A stretch of DNA of 64,000 nucleotides from an uncultured Porphyromonadaceae bacterium (lineage in GTDB: Bacteria; Bacteroidota; Bacteroidia; Bacteroidales; Muribaculaceae). The position numbers were made by a program, and so were the translations under genes. The notes under the pieces were generated by a model. That model was not told the DNA's origin. It worked only from the letters and a program-made list of their open reading frames with translations, and did no database searches. The stretch spans positions 1 to 64,000 of the forward strand of contig CAJKBH010000003.1 in assembly GCA_905198125.1 (NCBI GenBank). The letters run 5' to 3'. This document shows, piece by piece, positions 8,676 to 18,500 of this stretch (position 1 is its first letter; the number at the start of each line of letters is the position of its first letter).

Positions 8676-9787
8676 AGCGAGTCTTACAGATATTCGGGAA
8701 ATTGGGCAGAGGCGGTCTCGAGACTTTCGTAATGAACCTGTATCGGGCCATGGACCGGCAGCAAGTGCAATTTGATTTCTTGCTCACCGCTGCAAACGGG
8801 GATTATGAAGAAGAAGCTAAAAAACTCGGTGCACGGATATATTATATTCCACCGCGCTGTAAAGGTCTTAAAGCCTATAAATGTTCACTTGATAGATTCT
8901 TTGCACGAAATGCCGGCCAATATTCGGCCGTACATCTGCATGTGTCATCATTGACCTCCGTCGAACCTTTGGAATATGCCAAGAAATACAATATCCCGAT
9001 TAGAATTATTCATTCTCATTCATCATCGGTAAAACAGAATTTGAAAGGGCGGTTATTACATCATATTCTACATAATTTAAATAAGCTGAAGATCAAAAGA
9101 CTGGCAACACATTATCTGGGTTGTTCCGATAAGGCGTTGGATTGGCTTTTCAAATGGACGGGGGTCAGATCAAAGGCCTTAATGATAAATAATGGAATAG
9201 ATGTGTCTCGATACAAATTTAATGAAACCACAAGACAAGAAATGCGCCGAATCTTTGGGTTCCGCGATGAATTTGTAGTTGGACATGTCGGGAGCTTCAT
9301 TCCCGTCAAGAATCACCATTATCTGATCACGCTTTTTGTTGAGATTCTTAAAGCGATACCTGATTCCAAACTTTTGCTTGTCGGAGCTGGAGAACTGGAG
9401 ATGTCTATAAAAGAGCAGATTCATGAACGGAGTTTGGAATCAAAGGTTATATTCGCCGGCTTGAGATCGGATGTAGACAAGGTACTTCAAGCTATTGACG
9501 TCATCATTATGCCATCGCTGTTTGAAGGACTCCCGGTTTCGTTAGTTGAGGCCCAGGCAGCAGGAGTGCCGGTTCTTGCATCCGATACAATCTCCAGGGA
9601 TATAGCCTTAACCCCTGACATTCGATTTCTATCATTAGACGATCCTATTCAAAAATGGGTGGATTGCACAGTCCATATCCGTAATCATCATATAAGAACG
9701 GACACAACCGAGGAAATACGAGACAAAGGGTTTGACATTAAAGATATCGCAAAACAATTTTGCACAATTTATAATTCACAGACATGA
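8672..9787 (+). CDS. Glycosyltransferase, family 4 type
   Basis: A GT-B fold retaining glycosyltransferase of 371 residues that would add a sugar to the lipid-linked repeat unit on the cytoplasmic side. The N-terminal domain begins MKRVLQIFGKLGRGGLETFV, the glycine-rich acceptor loop. The C-terminal domain shows VVGHVGSFIPVKNH and the EX7E nucleotide-sugar motif in FEGLPVSLVEAQAAGVP. It overlaps the genes on both sides by 4 bases. The sugar transferred cannot be read from sequence. Confidence 0.88.
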   Translation: MKRVLQIFGKLGRGGLETFVMNLYRAMDRQQVQFDFLLTAANGDYEEEAKKLGARIYYIPPRCKGLKAYKCSLDRFFARNAGQYSAVHLHVSSLTSVEPLEYAKKYNIPIRIIHSHSSSVKQNLKGRLLHHILHNLNKLKIKRLATHYLGCSDKALDWLFKWTGVRSKALMINNGIDVSRYKFNETTRQEMRRIFGFRDEFVVGHVGSFIPVKNHHYLITLFVEILKAIPDSKLLLVGAGELEMSIKEQIHERSLESKVIFAGLRSDVDKVLQAIDVIIMPSLFEGLPVSLVEAQAAGVPVLASDTISRDIALTPDIRFLSLDDPIQKWVDCTVHIRNHHIRTDTTEEIRDKGFDIKDIAKQFCTIYNSQT

Positions 9788-11178
9788 CTAAGAGAGTTGG
9801 CATTGTCCTGTTGCTTGTATTCGTTTTGTTTTATATTGTATATGGATTGTATGTCCAAATTCCACAATATGAAAATCTTAAAATTGTAGGGACCATTGGA
9901 TTGTTACAATTTGCATACAGCATTTATTTGTCTCTGCACAATGGACAAAAACTTATATCACCATACGTTATCTTTCTTATAGTGATGTATATATTTCATG
10001 CAGGACAGTCACTGATGTATCCATTTGATATTATAACGGATCAGGACTTAGTCGGATTTTATGGAATCACATCCGAAGACGTTTTCAATGCTCAATTGAT
10101 AACTTTTTCATTTCTGGCTTTCTTCCAGATAGGCTCTTTATCCTATAATACTAAACAAACTCGAAGGATAAGATATTGCGCGCATAACGATTATCAAAAT
10201 AAACGCATAATCCGGATTGGGTGGTTTCTTGCGATTATTTCAATATATCCCTATTATGACGAACTGATTCACAGAGCAATTCTGTCCATGACATACGGAT
10301 ATGGCGCTATATATGAAGAAAAAGAAAAAATAGGCTTATCCAATATAACCGGAATACTTGCAGACTATTTTATTCCGGCATTGATATGTTTGTTTATGGG
10401 ATATCGATCTTCTAAGAAGAAACGACTTGTCATCAATATTGTGTTCTTATTGAACTGTACGATAATATTGGTTACCGGCGGACGAACTGAAGCTGTCATT
10501 ATATTGGCGTTAATTCTTATTTTGCAAAATTATCTTGTAAAGAGATTCACAAAAAAAGATATGATTGCAATAGCCGGAGCTGGATTGGTAGTGTTGGTAT
10601 TACTTGCCTGGATTTCTAAAATGAGAGTCAATACAGCACGCAATTTCGAAGATACCTTTACAGTCCAAACCGAAGAATATGATAATCCCGTCGCTGACGC
10701 AATTGCAGAAATGGGTAGAACAATGTACTGTCTGATATGGACAGACGATATTGTGTCGCAGACAGGAGATTATCGCTTTGGCTCAAGTTATGCATATTCT
10801 TTTACCTCCATAATTCCCAATTTAGGTTTTTGGGAAATGCATCCGGCCAGATTACATGCTAATTTAGGAGACTGGTTGACAGAGGAGCAAGGTACATCAT
10901 TCGGGACCGCTTATTCCATGGTTGCAGAAGCTTACGTCAACTTCTGGTACTTTGGGGCATTGTTAATGGGATTTTTCGGATACATAGTCACCGCCTTGTT
11001 CGGTAGGCTTAAAAATGCAGTATCGGCAAGAAATACAGCATTAGTTGCATTTATATTAGTGTTCTTCTGGTTTTCCTTAAAAATTCCTCGTAATTCCTTT
11101 ATCGGTGTTGTCAGGGCGCTATTTTACTTTGCGCTTCCAATTTATTGGTATACAAGAGGGTACATTATTAAAAAATGA
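9784..11178 (+). CDS. Oligosaccharide repeat-unit polymerase (Wzy-like)
   Basis: A 464-residue integral membrane protein with about 11-12 hydrophobic helices and a large hydrophilic stretch near residues 275-375 that would face the periplasm. That pattern, plus its place among flippase and glycosyltransferases, marks the Wzy polymerase that joins repeat units at the outer face of the inner membrane. Sequence conservation in this family is poor, so the assignment rests mainly on topology and context. It starts within the preceding stop (ATGA) and ends 4 bases inside the next gene. Confidence 0.75.
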   Translation: MTKRVGIVLLLVFVLFYIVYGLYVQIPQYENLKIVGTIGLLQFAYSIYLSLHNGQKLISPYVIFLIVMYIFHAGQSLMYPFDIITDQDLVGFYGITSEDVFNAQLITFSFLAFFQIGSLSYNTKQTRRIRYCAHNDYQNKRIIRIGWFLAIISIYPYYDELIHRAILSMTYGYGAIYEEKEKIGLSNITGILADYFIPALICLFMGYRSSKKKRLVINIVFLLNCTIILVTGGRTEAVIILALILILQNYLVKRFTKKDMIAIAGAGLVVLVLLAWISKMRVNTARNFEDTFTVQTEEYDNPVADAIAEMGRTMYCLIWTDDIVSQTGDYRFGSSYAYSFTSIIPNLGFWEMHPARLHANLGDWLTEEQGTSFGTAYSMVAEAYVNFWYFGALLMGFFGYIVTALFGRLKNAVSARNTALVAFILVFFWFSLKIPRNSFIGVVRALFYFALPIYWYTRGYIIKK

Positions 11179-11732
11179 AAATTGATACTAAAGCGGCTCT
11201 GCAGCGCGCTATTGCCATGGATAGAAGTCGATATAATTTACGACGCCCCATTTTATTAGGCAGACTGCTCGGAGATGAAAATTACAAAGTCGTGAAATTC
11301 TTGAAAGTTTTAAGACATCTTGAGTTTTACACAAACAAGCATAAAAGTCCTTTAGAATACTGTCTTTACATATACTATACCCTTATTTACCGCAGGATGA
11401 GATTGAAATATGGCCTGTGGATTGAGGTAAACAAAGTCGGTCCAGGGCTTTACATTCCCCATTATAGGGGGGGGGTATATGCCAATTGTAAGTCTATGGG
11501 GGATAATTGCACGTTATCATCAGGATGCGTTCTCGGCAATAAGACAGGCCTGCCGGATGGCCCCACTATCGGTAATAATGTCGAAATTGCGATTGGGGCC
11601 AAGGTTATAGGACCTATTCATATCGGAGATAATGTTGTCATAGCACCCAACTCGGTAGTTGTGAAAGATGTACCTTCAAATTCCATTGTCAGTGGAATTC
11701 CAGCCAAAATAATAAAAGTCATACAGTTATAA
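11175..11732 (+). CDS. Serine-acetyltransferase-like hexapeptide acyltransferase
   Basis: A 185-residue left-handed beta-helix acyltransferase related to CysE, expected to O- or N-acylate a capsule sugar from acyl-CoA. The N-terminal helical part is followed by IPHYRGGVYANCKSMGDNCT, then hexapeptide repeats (IGNNVEIAIGAKVIGPIHIG) and the closing PNSVVVKDVPSNSIVSGIPAKIIK. Unusually, the sequence normally reading HxxGhV in CysE is here encoded through a run of nine G at 11467-11475 (residues about 98-101), so gain or loss of one base would shift the frame just before the active-site His region. Genes on both sides are tightly packed. Confidence 0.82.
   Translation: MKIDTKAALQRAIAMDRSRYNLRRPILLGRLLGDENYKVVKFLKVLRHLEFYTNKHKSPLEYCLYIYYTLIYRRMRLKYGLWIEVNKVGPGLYIPHYRGGVYANCKSMGDNCTLSSGCVLGNKTGLPDGPTIGNNVEIAIGAKVIGPIHIGDNVVIAPNSVVVKDVPSNSIVSGIPAKIIKVIQL
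11467..11475. repeat. G9 tract inside the acyltransferase gene, candidate phase-variation site
   Basis: Nine consecutive G in an otherwise AT-rich coding region encode Arg-Gly-Gly-Val within YRGGVYANC. Runs of this length in surface-polysaccharide genes are a classic slippage hotspot. In this window the gene is in frame (on). Confidence 0.85.
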
Positions 11733-11733
11733 T

Positions 11734-12885
11734 ATGGTTATTCTTTTCTCCGGATTGGCTACTGTTGATTTTGACGGAGCCAATTACTATAACAATGAAA
11801 TGCAAGCTTCTATTAGCAGATATAAACCTTTCTGCGACAGATTAATCTGCATAGCACATCTGAACAGAGTCAAAACTTCAAAACATGATCCTATAAATAT
11901 GGATGGCGTTGAATTCATATTTGTAGAGAAGATTAATTCTCCTAAATCGTTTATACTCGGTCCTTATAGGAATCGTCCTATAATACAGAATGCGGTTAAA
12001 CGCGCTGATGCCTGCATCGTACATGTTTTTTCCATGCATTGTGGTGAAGTTATCAAGGCTGCAAGGAAATTTGGCAAACCGGTATGCAATGTTGTTGTAG
12101 GCTGTCCATGGCAAGCATATTGGAATTATAATATATTGGGGAAATTTCTGGCTCCCGTCAATTATCTCAAATTGCGTTCCCTTCAAAAAAAAGCCACTCA
12201 TTCAATTTATGTTACAAATAGTTTCCTACAGCATCGATATCCAACCAAAGGATTATCAACCAACTGTAGTAATGTCCAGGTAAATGCCGGAGTTGAATCT
12301 GCTTTAAAAAGACGAATCGGTAGAATTGAAACTTATTCAAAAGACATAACCTTTAAAATAGGTACCGTTGCTGCGATTGATGTCCCTTATAAAGGACAAA
12401 AATACGTTTTCATAGCTCTTGCTCGCCTTCTCAAGTTAGGAATAGATAGATTTGAATATCATTTAGCCGGGGCAGGAGACAATTCACGACTTAAGGAGAT
12501 TGCCCATGATTTAGCAATCTCTGATAAAATTATTTTTCACGGCGCCATTCCTCATGAACATATCACCGAGTTCTTCGATGAAATGGATATATATATTCAA
12601 CCAAGTAAACAGGAAGGGCTTCCCAGGGCTCTGATTGAAGCCATGAGCAGAGGCTGTCTTTGCATTGGATCCAATATTTCCGGGATACCCGAATTATTAA
12701 AGAGTGAATATCTTTTCCCTAAGGCAAACAGCAAAAAGCTTGCACAGATTTTACTTGGAATAAATACTGAAAAACTGATTGAACAGGCACATGTAAATTT
12801 TAAAGAGGCAAAAAAATATAACAGTGATATTATAAATAAGAGGAGAAATGATTTTTTGAGTATCTTCCTTTCTAAAGAGGAATGA
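11734..12885 (+). CDS. Glycosyltransferase, family 4 type
   Basis: A 383-residue GT-B glycosyltransferase of the capsule pathway. The N-terminal half is divergent (LFSGLATVDFDGANYYNNEM). The C-terminal donor domain is clear, with KIGTVAAIDVPYKGQKYVF, the strand FEYHLAGAGDNSRL, and the EX7E motif in KQEGLPRALIEAMSRGC followed by SNISGIPELL. It begins one base after the acyltransferase stop. A 25-codon open frame starts in its stop codon, and the next gene lies 158 bases on, the first sizeable gap since 5561. Confidence 0.86.
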   Translation: MVILFSGLATVDFDGANYYNNEMQASISRYKPFCDRLICIAHLNRVKTSKHDPINMDGVEFIFVEKINSPKSFILGPYRNRPIIQNAVKRADACIVHVFSMHCGEVIKAARKFGKPVCNVVVGCPWQAYWNYNILGKFLAPVNYLKLRSLQKKATHSIYVTNSFLQHRYPTKGLSTNCSNVQVNAGVESALKRRIGRIETYSKDITFKIGTVAAIDVPYKGQKYVFIALARLLKLGIDRFEYHLAGAGDNSRLKEIAHDLAISDKIIFHGAIPHEHITEFFDEMDIYIQPSKQEGLPRALIEAMSRGCLCIGSNISGIPELLKSEYLFPKANSKKLAQILLGINTEKLIEQAHVNFKEAKKYNSDIINKRRNDFLSIFLSKEE

Positions 12886-12959
12886 GTAAAATAAAGTATC
12901 GCTTACGAATAGCGGGATTATCGCAATTTCCGAGACACAACCAAGATCACATATCCTGA
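12882..12959 (+). CDS. Possible 25-residue ORF or gene remnant
   Basis: An ATG overlaps the preceding glycosyltransferase stop (ATGA) and opens 25 codons beginning MSKIKYRLRIAGLSQF. The tight overlap matches the style of this operon, so this may be the start of a gene lost by deletion; the following 84 bases hold nothing recognisable. It could equally be chance. Confidence 0.2.
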   Translation: MSKIKYRLRIAGLSQFPRHNQDHIS

Positions 12960-13043
12960 TAAAAAAACTTTGCTAAACAAGGCTCAAACACCATAACTGC
13001 CACCTTATGATGGCCAACATATAATATAGACTGAATATATCTA

Positions 13044-14192
13044 ATGATTAAAATTATACGAACTTCGACAATACCCACATCTCTAAATATTTTCTGTAAT
13101 GGGCTGCTGAAGGAACTTCAAGACCAGTACGGTTATGAGATTGTAGCTATCTCAAGTTCAGGTCCTGCGTTAAATGAGATTAAGGAACGGGAAGGGGTTA
13201 AGACAATTGCTGTGGAAATGCAACGACACATCTCTCCCATAAAGGATTTAAAGAGTCTATTGTGTCTTATTAAGACATTCCGTAGGGAGAAACCTACAAT
13301 GGTACATTCCATAACGCCTAAAGCCGGGTTATTATCCATGATGGCTGCGTGGGTTACACGAGTGCCCGTCAGACTTCATACGTTCACAGGTCTTGTATTC
13401 CCCACCGCTACTGGATTCAAACAAAAAATTCTCATATTTACTGATCGACTGACCTGTTCCTGCGCTACCCACCTTGTTCCGGAAGGAGAAGGAGTCAAAA
13501 ATGATTTGATTAATTATAAAATCACCAAAAAGCCTTTAAAAGTGTTGGGTCACGGCAATGTGAGGGGCATCGATTTAGAATATTATAATCCTGCATTACC
13601 AGAGGTACAGACTGAAGCTGATAAAATACATGACAAAAATGTTTTCACTTTCGTCTTTATCGGACGTTTGGTCAGAGATAAAGGAATTAACGAACTTGTA
13701 AAAGCTTTTTCTCAACTGAACATAACGTATCCCGACACACGCCTGTTGTTGGTTGGCCCGTATGAGGAAAATCTTGACCCATTGTCTCCTGAAACCTTAG
13801 CTGAAATTAAAAACAATAAAGCGATCAAATCGGTTGGCTGCCAGGCAGATGTTCGGCCTTGGCTTGCCGCCTCCGATCTTTTTGTTTTCCCAAGCTATCG
13901 TGAAGGATTCCCCAATGTAGTCATCGAGGCCGGTGCAATGAGTCTTCCTTCGATTGTCACTGACATCAACGGTTCTCGCGAAATCATAATCAACGGCATC
14001 AACGGCATTATCATTCCACCTCGCGAAGTGGAAGCATTGCAGGATGCCATGGAAAGATTATTGACTAATTCTGAATTGACTCTTGAAATGTCTTCCAATG
14101 CGAGGCCCCTCATCGAATCCCGATACGAGCAAAGATATGTCCGTCAATGTCTGAAGGATTACTATAATGAGCTACTCAAAAAGTATAAATGA
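13044..14192 (+). CDS. Glycosyltransferase, family 4 type (PglA-like)
   Basis: A 382-residue GT-B enzyme. Signatures: VHSITPKAGLLSMMAAW with LHTFTGLVFP in the acceptor domain, VFIGRLVRDKGINELVKAF, and the EX7E motif in REGFPNVVIEAGAM followed by TDINGSREII. This is the arrangement of enzymes that add the second sugar after the initiating phosphoglycosyl transferase, such as PglA, and here the initiating transferase gene starts within its stop codon (overlap 14189-14192). The sugar specificity is not visible. Confidence 0.87.
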   Translation: MIKIIRTSTIPTSLNIFCNGLLKELQDQYGYEIVAISSSGPALNEIKEREGVKTIAVEMQRHISPIKDLKSLLCLIKTFRREKPTMVHSITPKAGLLSMMAAWVTRVPVRLHTFTGLVFPTATGFKQKILIFTDRLTCSCATHLVPEGEGVKNDLINYKITKKPLKVLGHGNVRGIDLEYYNPALPEVQTEADKIHDKNVFTFVFIGRLVRDKGINELVKAFSQLNITYPDTRLLLVGPYEENLDPLSPETLAEIKNNKAIKSVGCQADVRPWLAASDLFVFPSYREGFPNVVIEAGAMSLPSIVTDINGSREIIINGINGIIIPPREVEALQDAMERLLTNSELTLEMSSNARPLIESRYEQRYVRQCLKDYYNELLKKYK

Positions 14193-14803
14193 AACCTTAC
14201 CGTGATTTCTTTAAACGCACTTTAGATATCCTGATATCTGGCGGTGCTTTGCTGATACTGTCACTGCCGCTGGCTGCCGTCATTGTCTGGCTGCATTATG
14301 CCAACAATGGCGCAGGGGCATTCTTCTTTCAGGAACGCCCTGGCAAGAATGGCAATATTTTCAAGGTGGTCAAGTTCAAGACCATGACAGACGAATGCGA
14401 TAAAAATGGCAATCTCCTGCCGGATGCCGAAAGGCTGACAAAGGTGGGGCGCTTCGTTCGCTCTACCTCTATAGATGAATTGCCTCAGCTATGGAATGTT
14501 CTAAAAGGAGACATGTCTCTGATAGGCCCTCGCCCACTGTTGGTTCAATATCTGCCTCTTTATTCTCCCGAACAGGCACGCCGTCACGAGGTGCGTCCCG
14601 GAATCACCGGCTGGGCACAGTGTCATGGCCGCAATGCCATTTCGTGGCATCGGAAATTTGAGTTGGACGTCTGGTACGTTGACCACATCTCGTTCATTAC
14701 GGACTGTAAAATAGTACTGACAACTTTAAAAAAAGTTATCAAGCGTGCCGACATATCAGAGGATGGGCATGCTACAATGGAATTCTTCAATGGCAACAAT
14801 TAA
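14189..14803 (+). CDS. Initiating phosphoglycosyl transferase (PglC-like)
   Basis: A 204-residue monotopic membrane enzyme that transfers a sugar-phosphate to undecaprenyl phosphate, starting repeat-unit synthesis. It has one N-terminal re-entrant hydrophobic segment (about 17-37), the KFKTMTDE motif, the Asp-Glu catalytic pair in SIDELPQLWNVLKGDMSLIG, PRP and RPGITGWAQ. The compact length and the partnership with the PglD-like gene overlapping its end point to a diamino-sugar (bacillosamine-type) substrate; that substrate is an inference. A second enzyme of the same family is encoded at 22723. Confidence 0.9.
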   Translation: MKPYRDFFKRTLDILISGGALLILSLPLAAVIVWLHYANNGAGAFFFQERPGKNGNIFKVVKFKTMTDECDKNGNLLPDAERLTKVGRFVRSTSIDELPQLWNVLKGDMSLIGPRPLLVQYLPLYSPEQARRHEVRPGITGWAQCHGRNAISWHRKFELDVWYVDHISFITDCKIVLTTLKKVIKRADISEDGHATMEFFNGNN

Positions 14804-15383
14804 TCTGTTCGGTGCAAGCGGGCACGCCAAGGTAATAATGGATATCATTGAATCTCAAGGCGATGATGTCAGTTCCTTATATGATGATGCCCCGCGTTTC
14901 CTGACAATCCATGGAAAGCCCGTATTTAACACTAAAGACACGCAAGTACAGGGCCCCATTATCATTTCTATCGGATCCAACAAATTACGAAAAAACATTT
15001 CCGAAAAATATGATATTGAATATGCAACGGCAATACATTCCCAAGCTATCATCTCAACCTCTGTGGTAATTGGAGAAGGATCCGTTGTGATGCAGGGGGC
15101 AATTATTCAGGCGGACGCACAAGTTGGCCGACATTGCATTGTAAATACGGGGGCATCTGTCGATCACGAATGCATAATTGAAGATTATGTCCATATCTCG
15201 CCTCATGCAACATTATGCGGAAATGTACATGTTGGCGAAGGCTCATGGATAGGTGCCGGTACAACAATAATCCCTGGTATAAAAATCGGTAAATGGTGCA
15301 TCGTCGGTGCCGGGTCTGTCGTCATCCATGACATTCCCGATGGAGCCAAGGCCTACGGCAACCCATGTAAGGCTGCAAAATAA
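14790..15383 (+). CDS. PglD-like sugar N-acetyltransferase
   Basis: A 197-residue acetyltransferase with an N-terminal Rossmann-like nucleotide-sugar-binding part (INLFGASGHAKVIMDII) and a left-handed beta-helix (about 85-195) containing NTGASVDHE, whose His is the likely base, and GAGSVVIHDIPDG near the end. The family acetylates the 4-amino group of UDP-amino-sugars. The ATG at 14790 gives the normal N-terminus; an upstream ATG at 14745 would add 15 residues read from the PGT gene. The matching aminotransferase is probably the one at 24504, beyond the inserted RT cassette. Confidence 0.85.
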   Translation: MATINLFGASGHAKVIMDIIESQGDDVSSLYDDAPRFLTIHGKPVFNTKDTQVQGPIIISIGSNKLRKNISEKYDIEYATAIHSQAIISTSVVIGEGSVVMQGAIIQADAQVGRHCIVNTGASVDHECIIEDYVHISPHATLCGNVHVGEGSWIGAGTTIIPGIKIGKWCIVGAGSVVIHDIPDGAKAYGNPCKAAK

Positions 15384-15532
15384 TGTATGCATGTATAGAA
15401 GTCGTATTGCGGGAATTTCAAGGAATGACGTGCTTTGCGGGATGTCTTTAGAAACCGTATATGCATAATTGTTTCGTTTGTATTCATTTTTGGATCATAT
15501 AAACAAACTTTTTTCACTGACCACACAAAGAC

Positions 15533-18500
15533 ATGCCGGAAAATAATCCATCAGATATAATGTTCCCCCGAATTGAACTATCGGATTTCTATCTTGCTTA
15601 CCGCAAGCTGAAAAGTATGGTTTACTATGACAGTGGCGGTCTGGAGCTAAAAAGGGAAATTGCAGAGTTCGAAAGTTCTATTTGGAACGGTAATGAAAAC
15701 GTCTCGTTTAAGTCCGAATTCTTAAAGAATATGAAACCTTTGTTTCATGCTCTTAATTCCGACAAAGAGGCTTTATCCCATATTGCAGTATCAACACTAT
15801 TGAATCAGGTATCCTATCGGATTGCACCAAAAAGTTTTACAGATGACTCAGCAGGCGATGAAAATAAAGACAAGGATTCCGTTAAGTTCTATTCCAATGA
15901 TATCGAAAATAAGTCATTATATGTAGATAATTATAATCTGATGGTCCAGGCACCGGTTGAGGTGTACATTCTCTCCACATTATGGGTTATGAAGGTGGCA
16001 ATAATGCTCGAGGAACAAATTCCCAACAGTAATTACGCCAACAGATTATCCATTAATCCGGCTGAAAAGAACGATGATACGAGTCTTGATGGGTTGATGT
16101 TATATCGTCCTTATTTTACAGAATATCAGAAATGGCTTGACAACGGACTAATCAAGACAGGTCAATTGCTTGACGAAGGCAATAACTGTGCCTTGGTTAG
16201 CCTTGATATCAAACGTTTTTTTTATTCCGTCAGGATGAACGTTGCTTCCGCTTTCCGTGATATAATAGGTAAGAATCGACAAGTGCAGGCTCTTACGGGA
16301 ATCCTTCAGGCTGTCCATTTACGACATGCTGACAAAATTCAGGAATACACGCCCGTCAAAATATCGTCTCAGGATATCAATGACGGCAACGTTCCTCTAC
16401 CAGTTGGACTACCATCTTCAGGCTGGCTTGCCAACTATTATCTGCATGAATTTGACAATAAGGTGCTTGATGACCTTAATCCGGCGTATTACGGCAGATA
16501 TGTGGACGACATGATATTCGTGATCAGTTGCCAAAAGATGGTCAGACATAACAAAGCTGAACAAATGCACAATTTCATCAAAAAGTTTTTCATCGACACC
16601 GGACTGATTCAACTTGGAGAGAATGGCGAATGTTATGAAATGCAGGTCGGGACAAACAGACTTAAAATACAAGGTAAGAAGATTATTATCCAATACTTCA
16701 GGCATAATGCATCAAGGGCACTACTGAATAAGTTCAAGAAAAATGTAGACCGCAACCGCAGTGAGTTCAGGTATCTTCCTTTCGAAAACATGGTGAACGT
16801 GGAGTTTGATGACGAAGCTATCTCGATGGAATACAGCGATTCGGTGAACAAGTTACGCAGTGTGAAAAGCATATCGAACAACAAGTTCGGGGCATCGACC
16901 TATCTGGCTCACAAAATATTCCTCGCGTTGTCCAATACTTCCCCAAGCAAGTCCGAATCCAAAGAACGTCTTAGGTCATCGGTGCAGATATTATCATTTT
17001 TCCGTGGCAAAACTGCACTGGAAATGAATTCACTCTGGGAGAAAGTAATCACCTATTTCCTGCTGATTCGCGATTTCAATAATCTGCGTAAATTTTGCAA
17101 TCAGATTGAATCTACAATACATCAAATCAAACCTTCGAATATTAATGATTGCCACAACATACCTAACCATATAGCTCCTACTGTTCTATCCAATATAGCG
17201 TCAGACATGATAGAAGTATTGTTTCGACATTTGCAACTGTCCATGTCTATGGCGTTTTCACTATGCCCGGATTTAGTCAAGAGCGAAGTACGCCACGCCG
17301 ATTGCCATAATTACTCGCGCAATGGACATTACTCATACGACGAAATTCTTAGTATATCATTGCAGATACGAAAGTCATTACTGTTCCGTCAGAATTATGT
17401 AAAGCTTCCCGGAATCGGCTTCACGGAATACAACAATGATAGAAATGATATCACGGAATTCCCGACCACTCACCTTGACATGCTAAAAATAAAAAAGACG
17501 AATGGCGAAATTTCACCGGTATTCCTTCATTTCCATCATTTCAATCTGTTGAATGTCTTGTCAACTATCGGAGCTGAGAACCAAAACCCCGCCTGCATTC
17601 TGAATGATGCGTATGAGACATACATTAAGTTCAATTACGAATGGAGAGGATATAAACCTAAAAACAGGTTTTTCAATATAAAACCTGACGAAGGTAACAA
17701 AGACTGTACAAGACCCGATATTTTCCGAATAGATGTGTTCGACAATACGAGCGATAAGGGAAAACCTAAAAATTGGCCTGACAAATTGATAGGACTTGCC
17801 AATATGTGGGTCAATCCTAAAGATTGCGAGGATGCATTGAGACATCGGTTTAAACTGGACAAACAGCACCGGGACACACTGTTCGAGTTGCTAAACTATG
17901 CCAACAGGCACAGTGTGGAGTTAACTGTGTTTCCTGAAGTGTCGATACCAATACAATTGCTACCCCTGCTCACAAGTCAATGCAGCAGTAATAATCTTGC
18001 CATCATCACCGGCATAAATTATATCGTAATTAACCATAAGGCTTTCAATTATACCATGACCTTGCTACCGGTCAGGACAAAGCATTACACAACATGCGTG
18101 ATTCTTCCAAGACTGAAGAATTATTTGGCGCCTGCAGAGTCCGATCTTATTAATGGACTCCGTCTAAAGGTCCCGAAGATAAGACCTCGATATGACTTGA
18201 TTCATTGGCGTGGGGTGTATTTTTCAGTGTATAATTGCTTTGAGATGAGCAATCTGTCGGACCGCGCGTTGTTCAAATCCGATGTTGATTTCATAATAGC
18301 CACTGAGTACAACAAAGATATAAATTACTATTCCAATGTCGTGGAATCATGGGTACGTGATCTGCATTGTTTCATCATCCAGGTAAACACATCGGAATAT
18401 GGAGATTCACGGGTAACGTTGCCTAAGTCATCGGCCATGATGAACAGTATGCAGGTTTCGGGAGGCAAATGTCCCGTGATGTTGATAGACAGACTGGATA

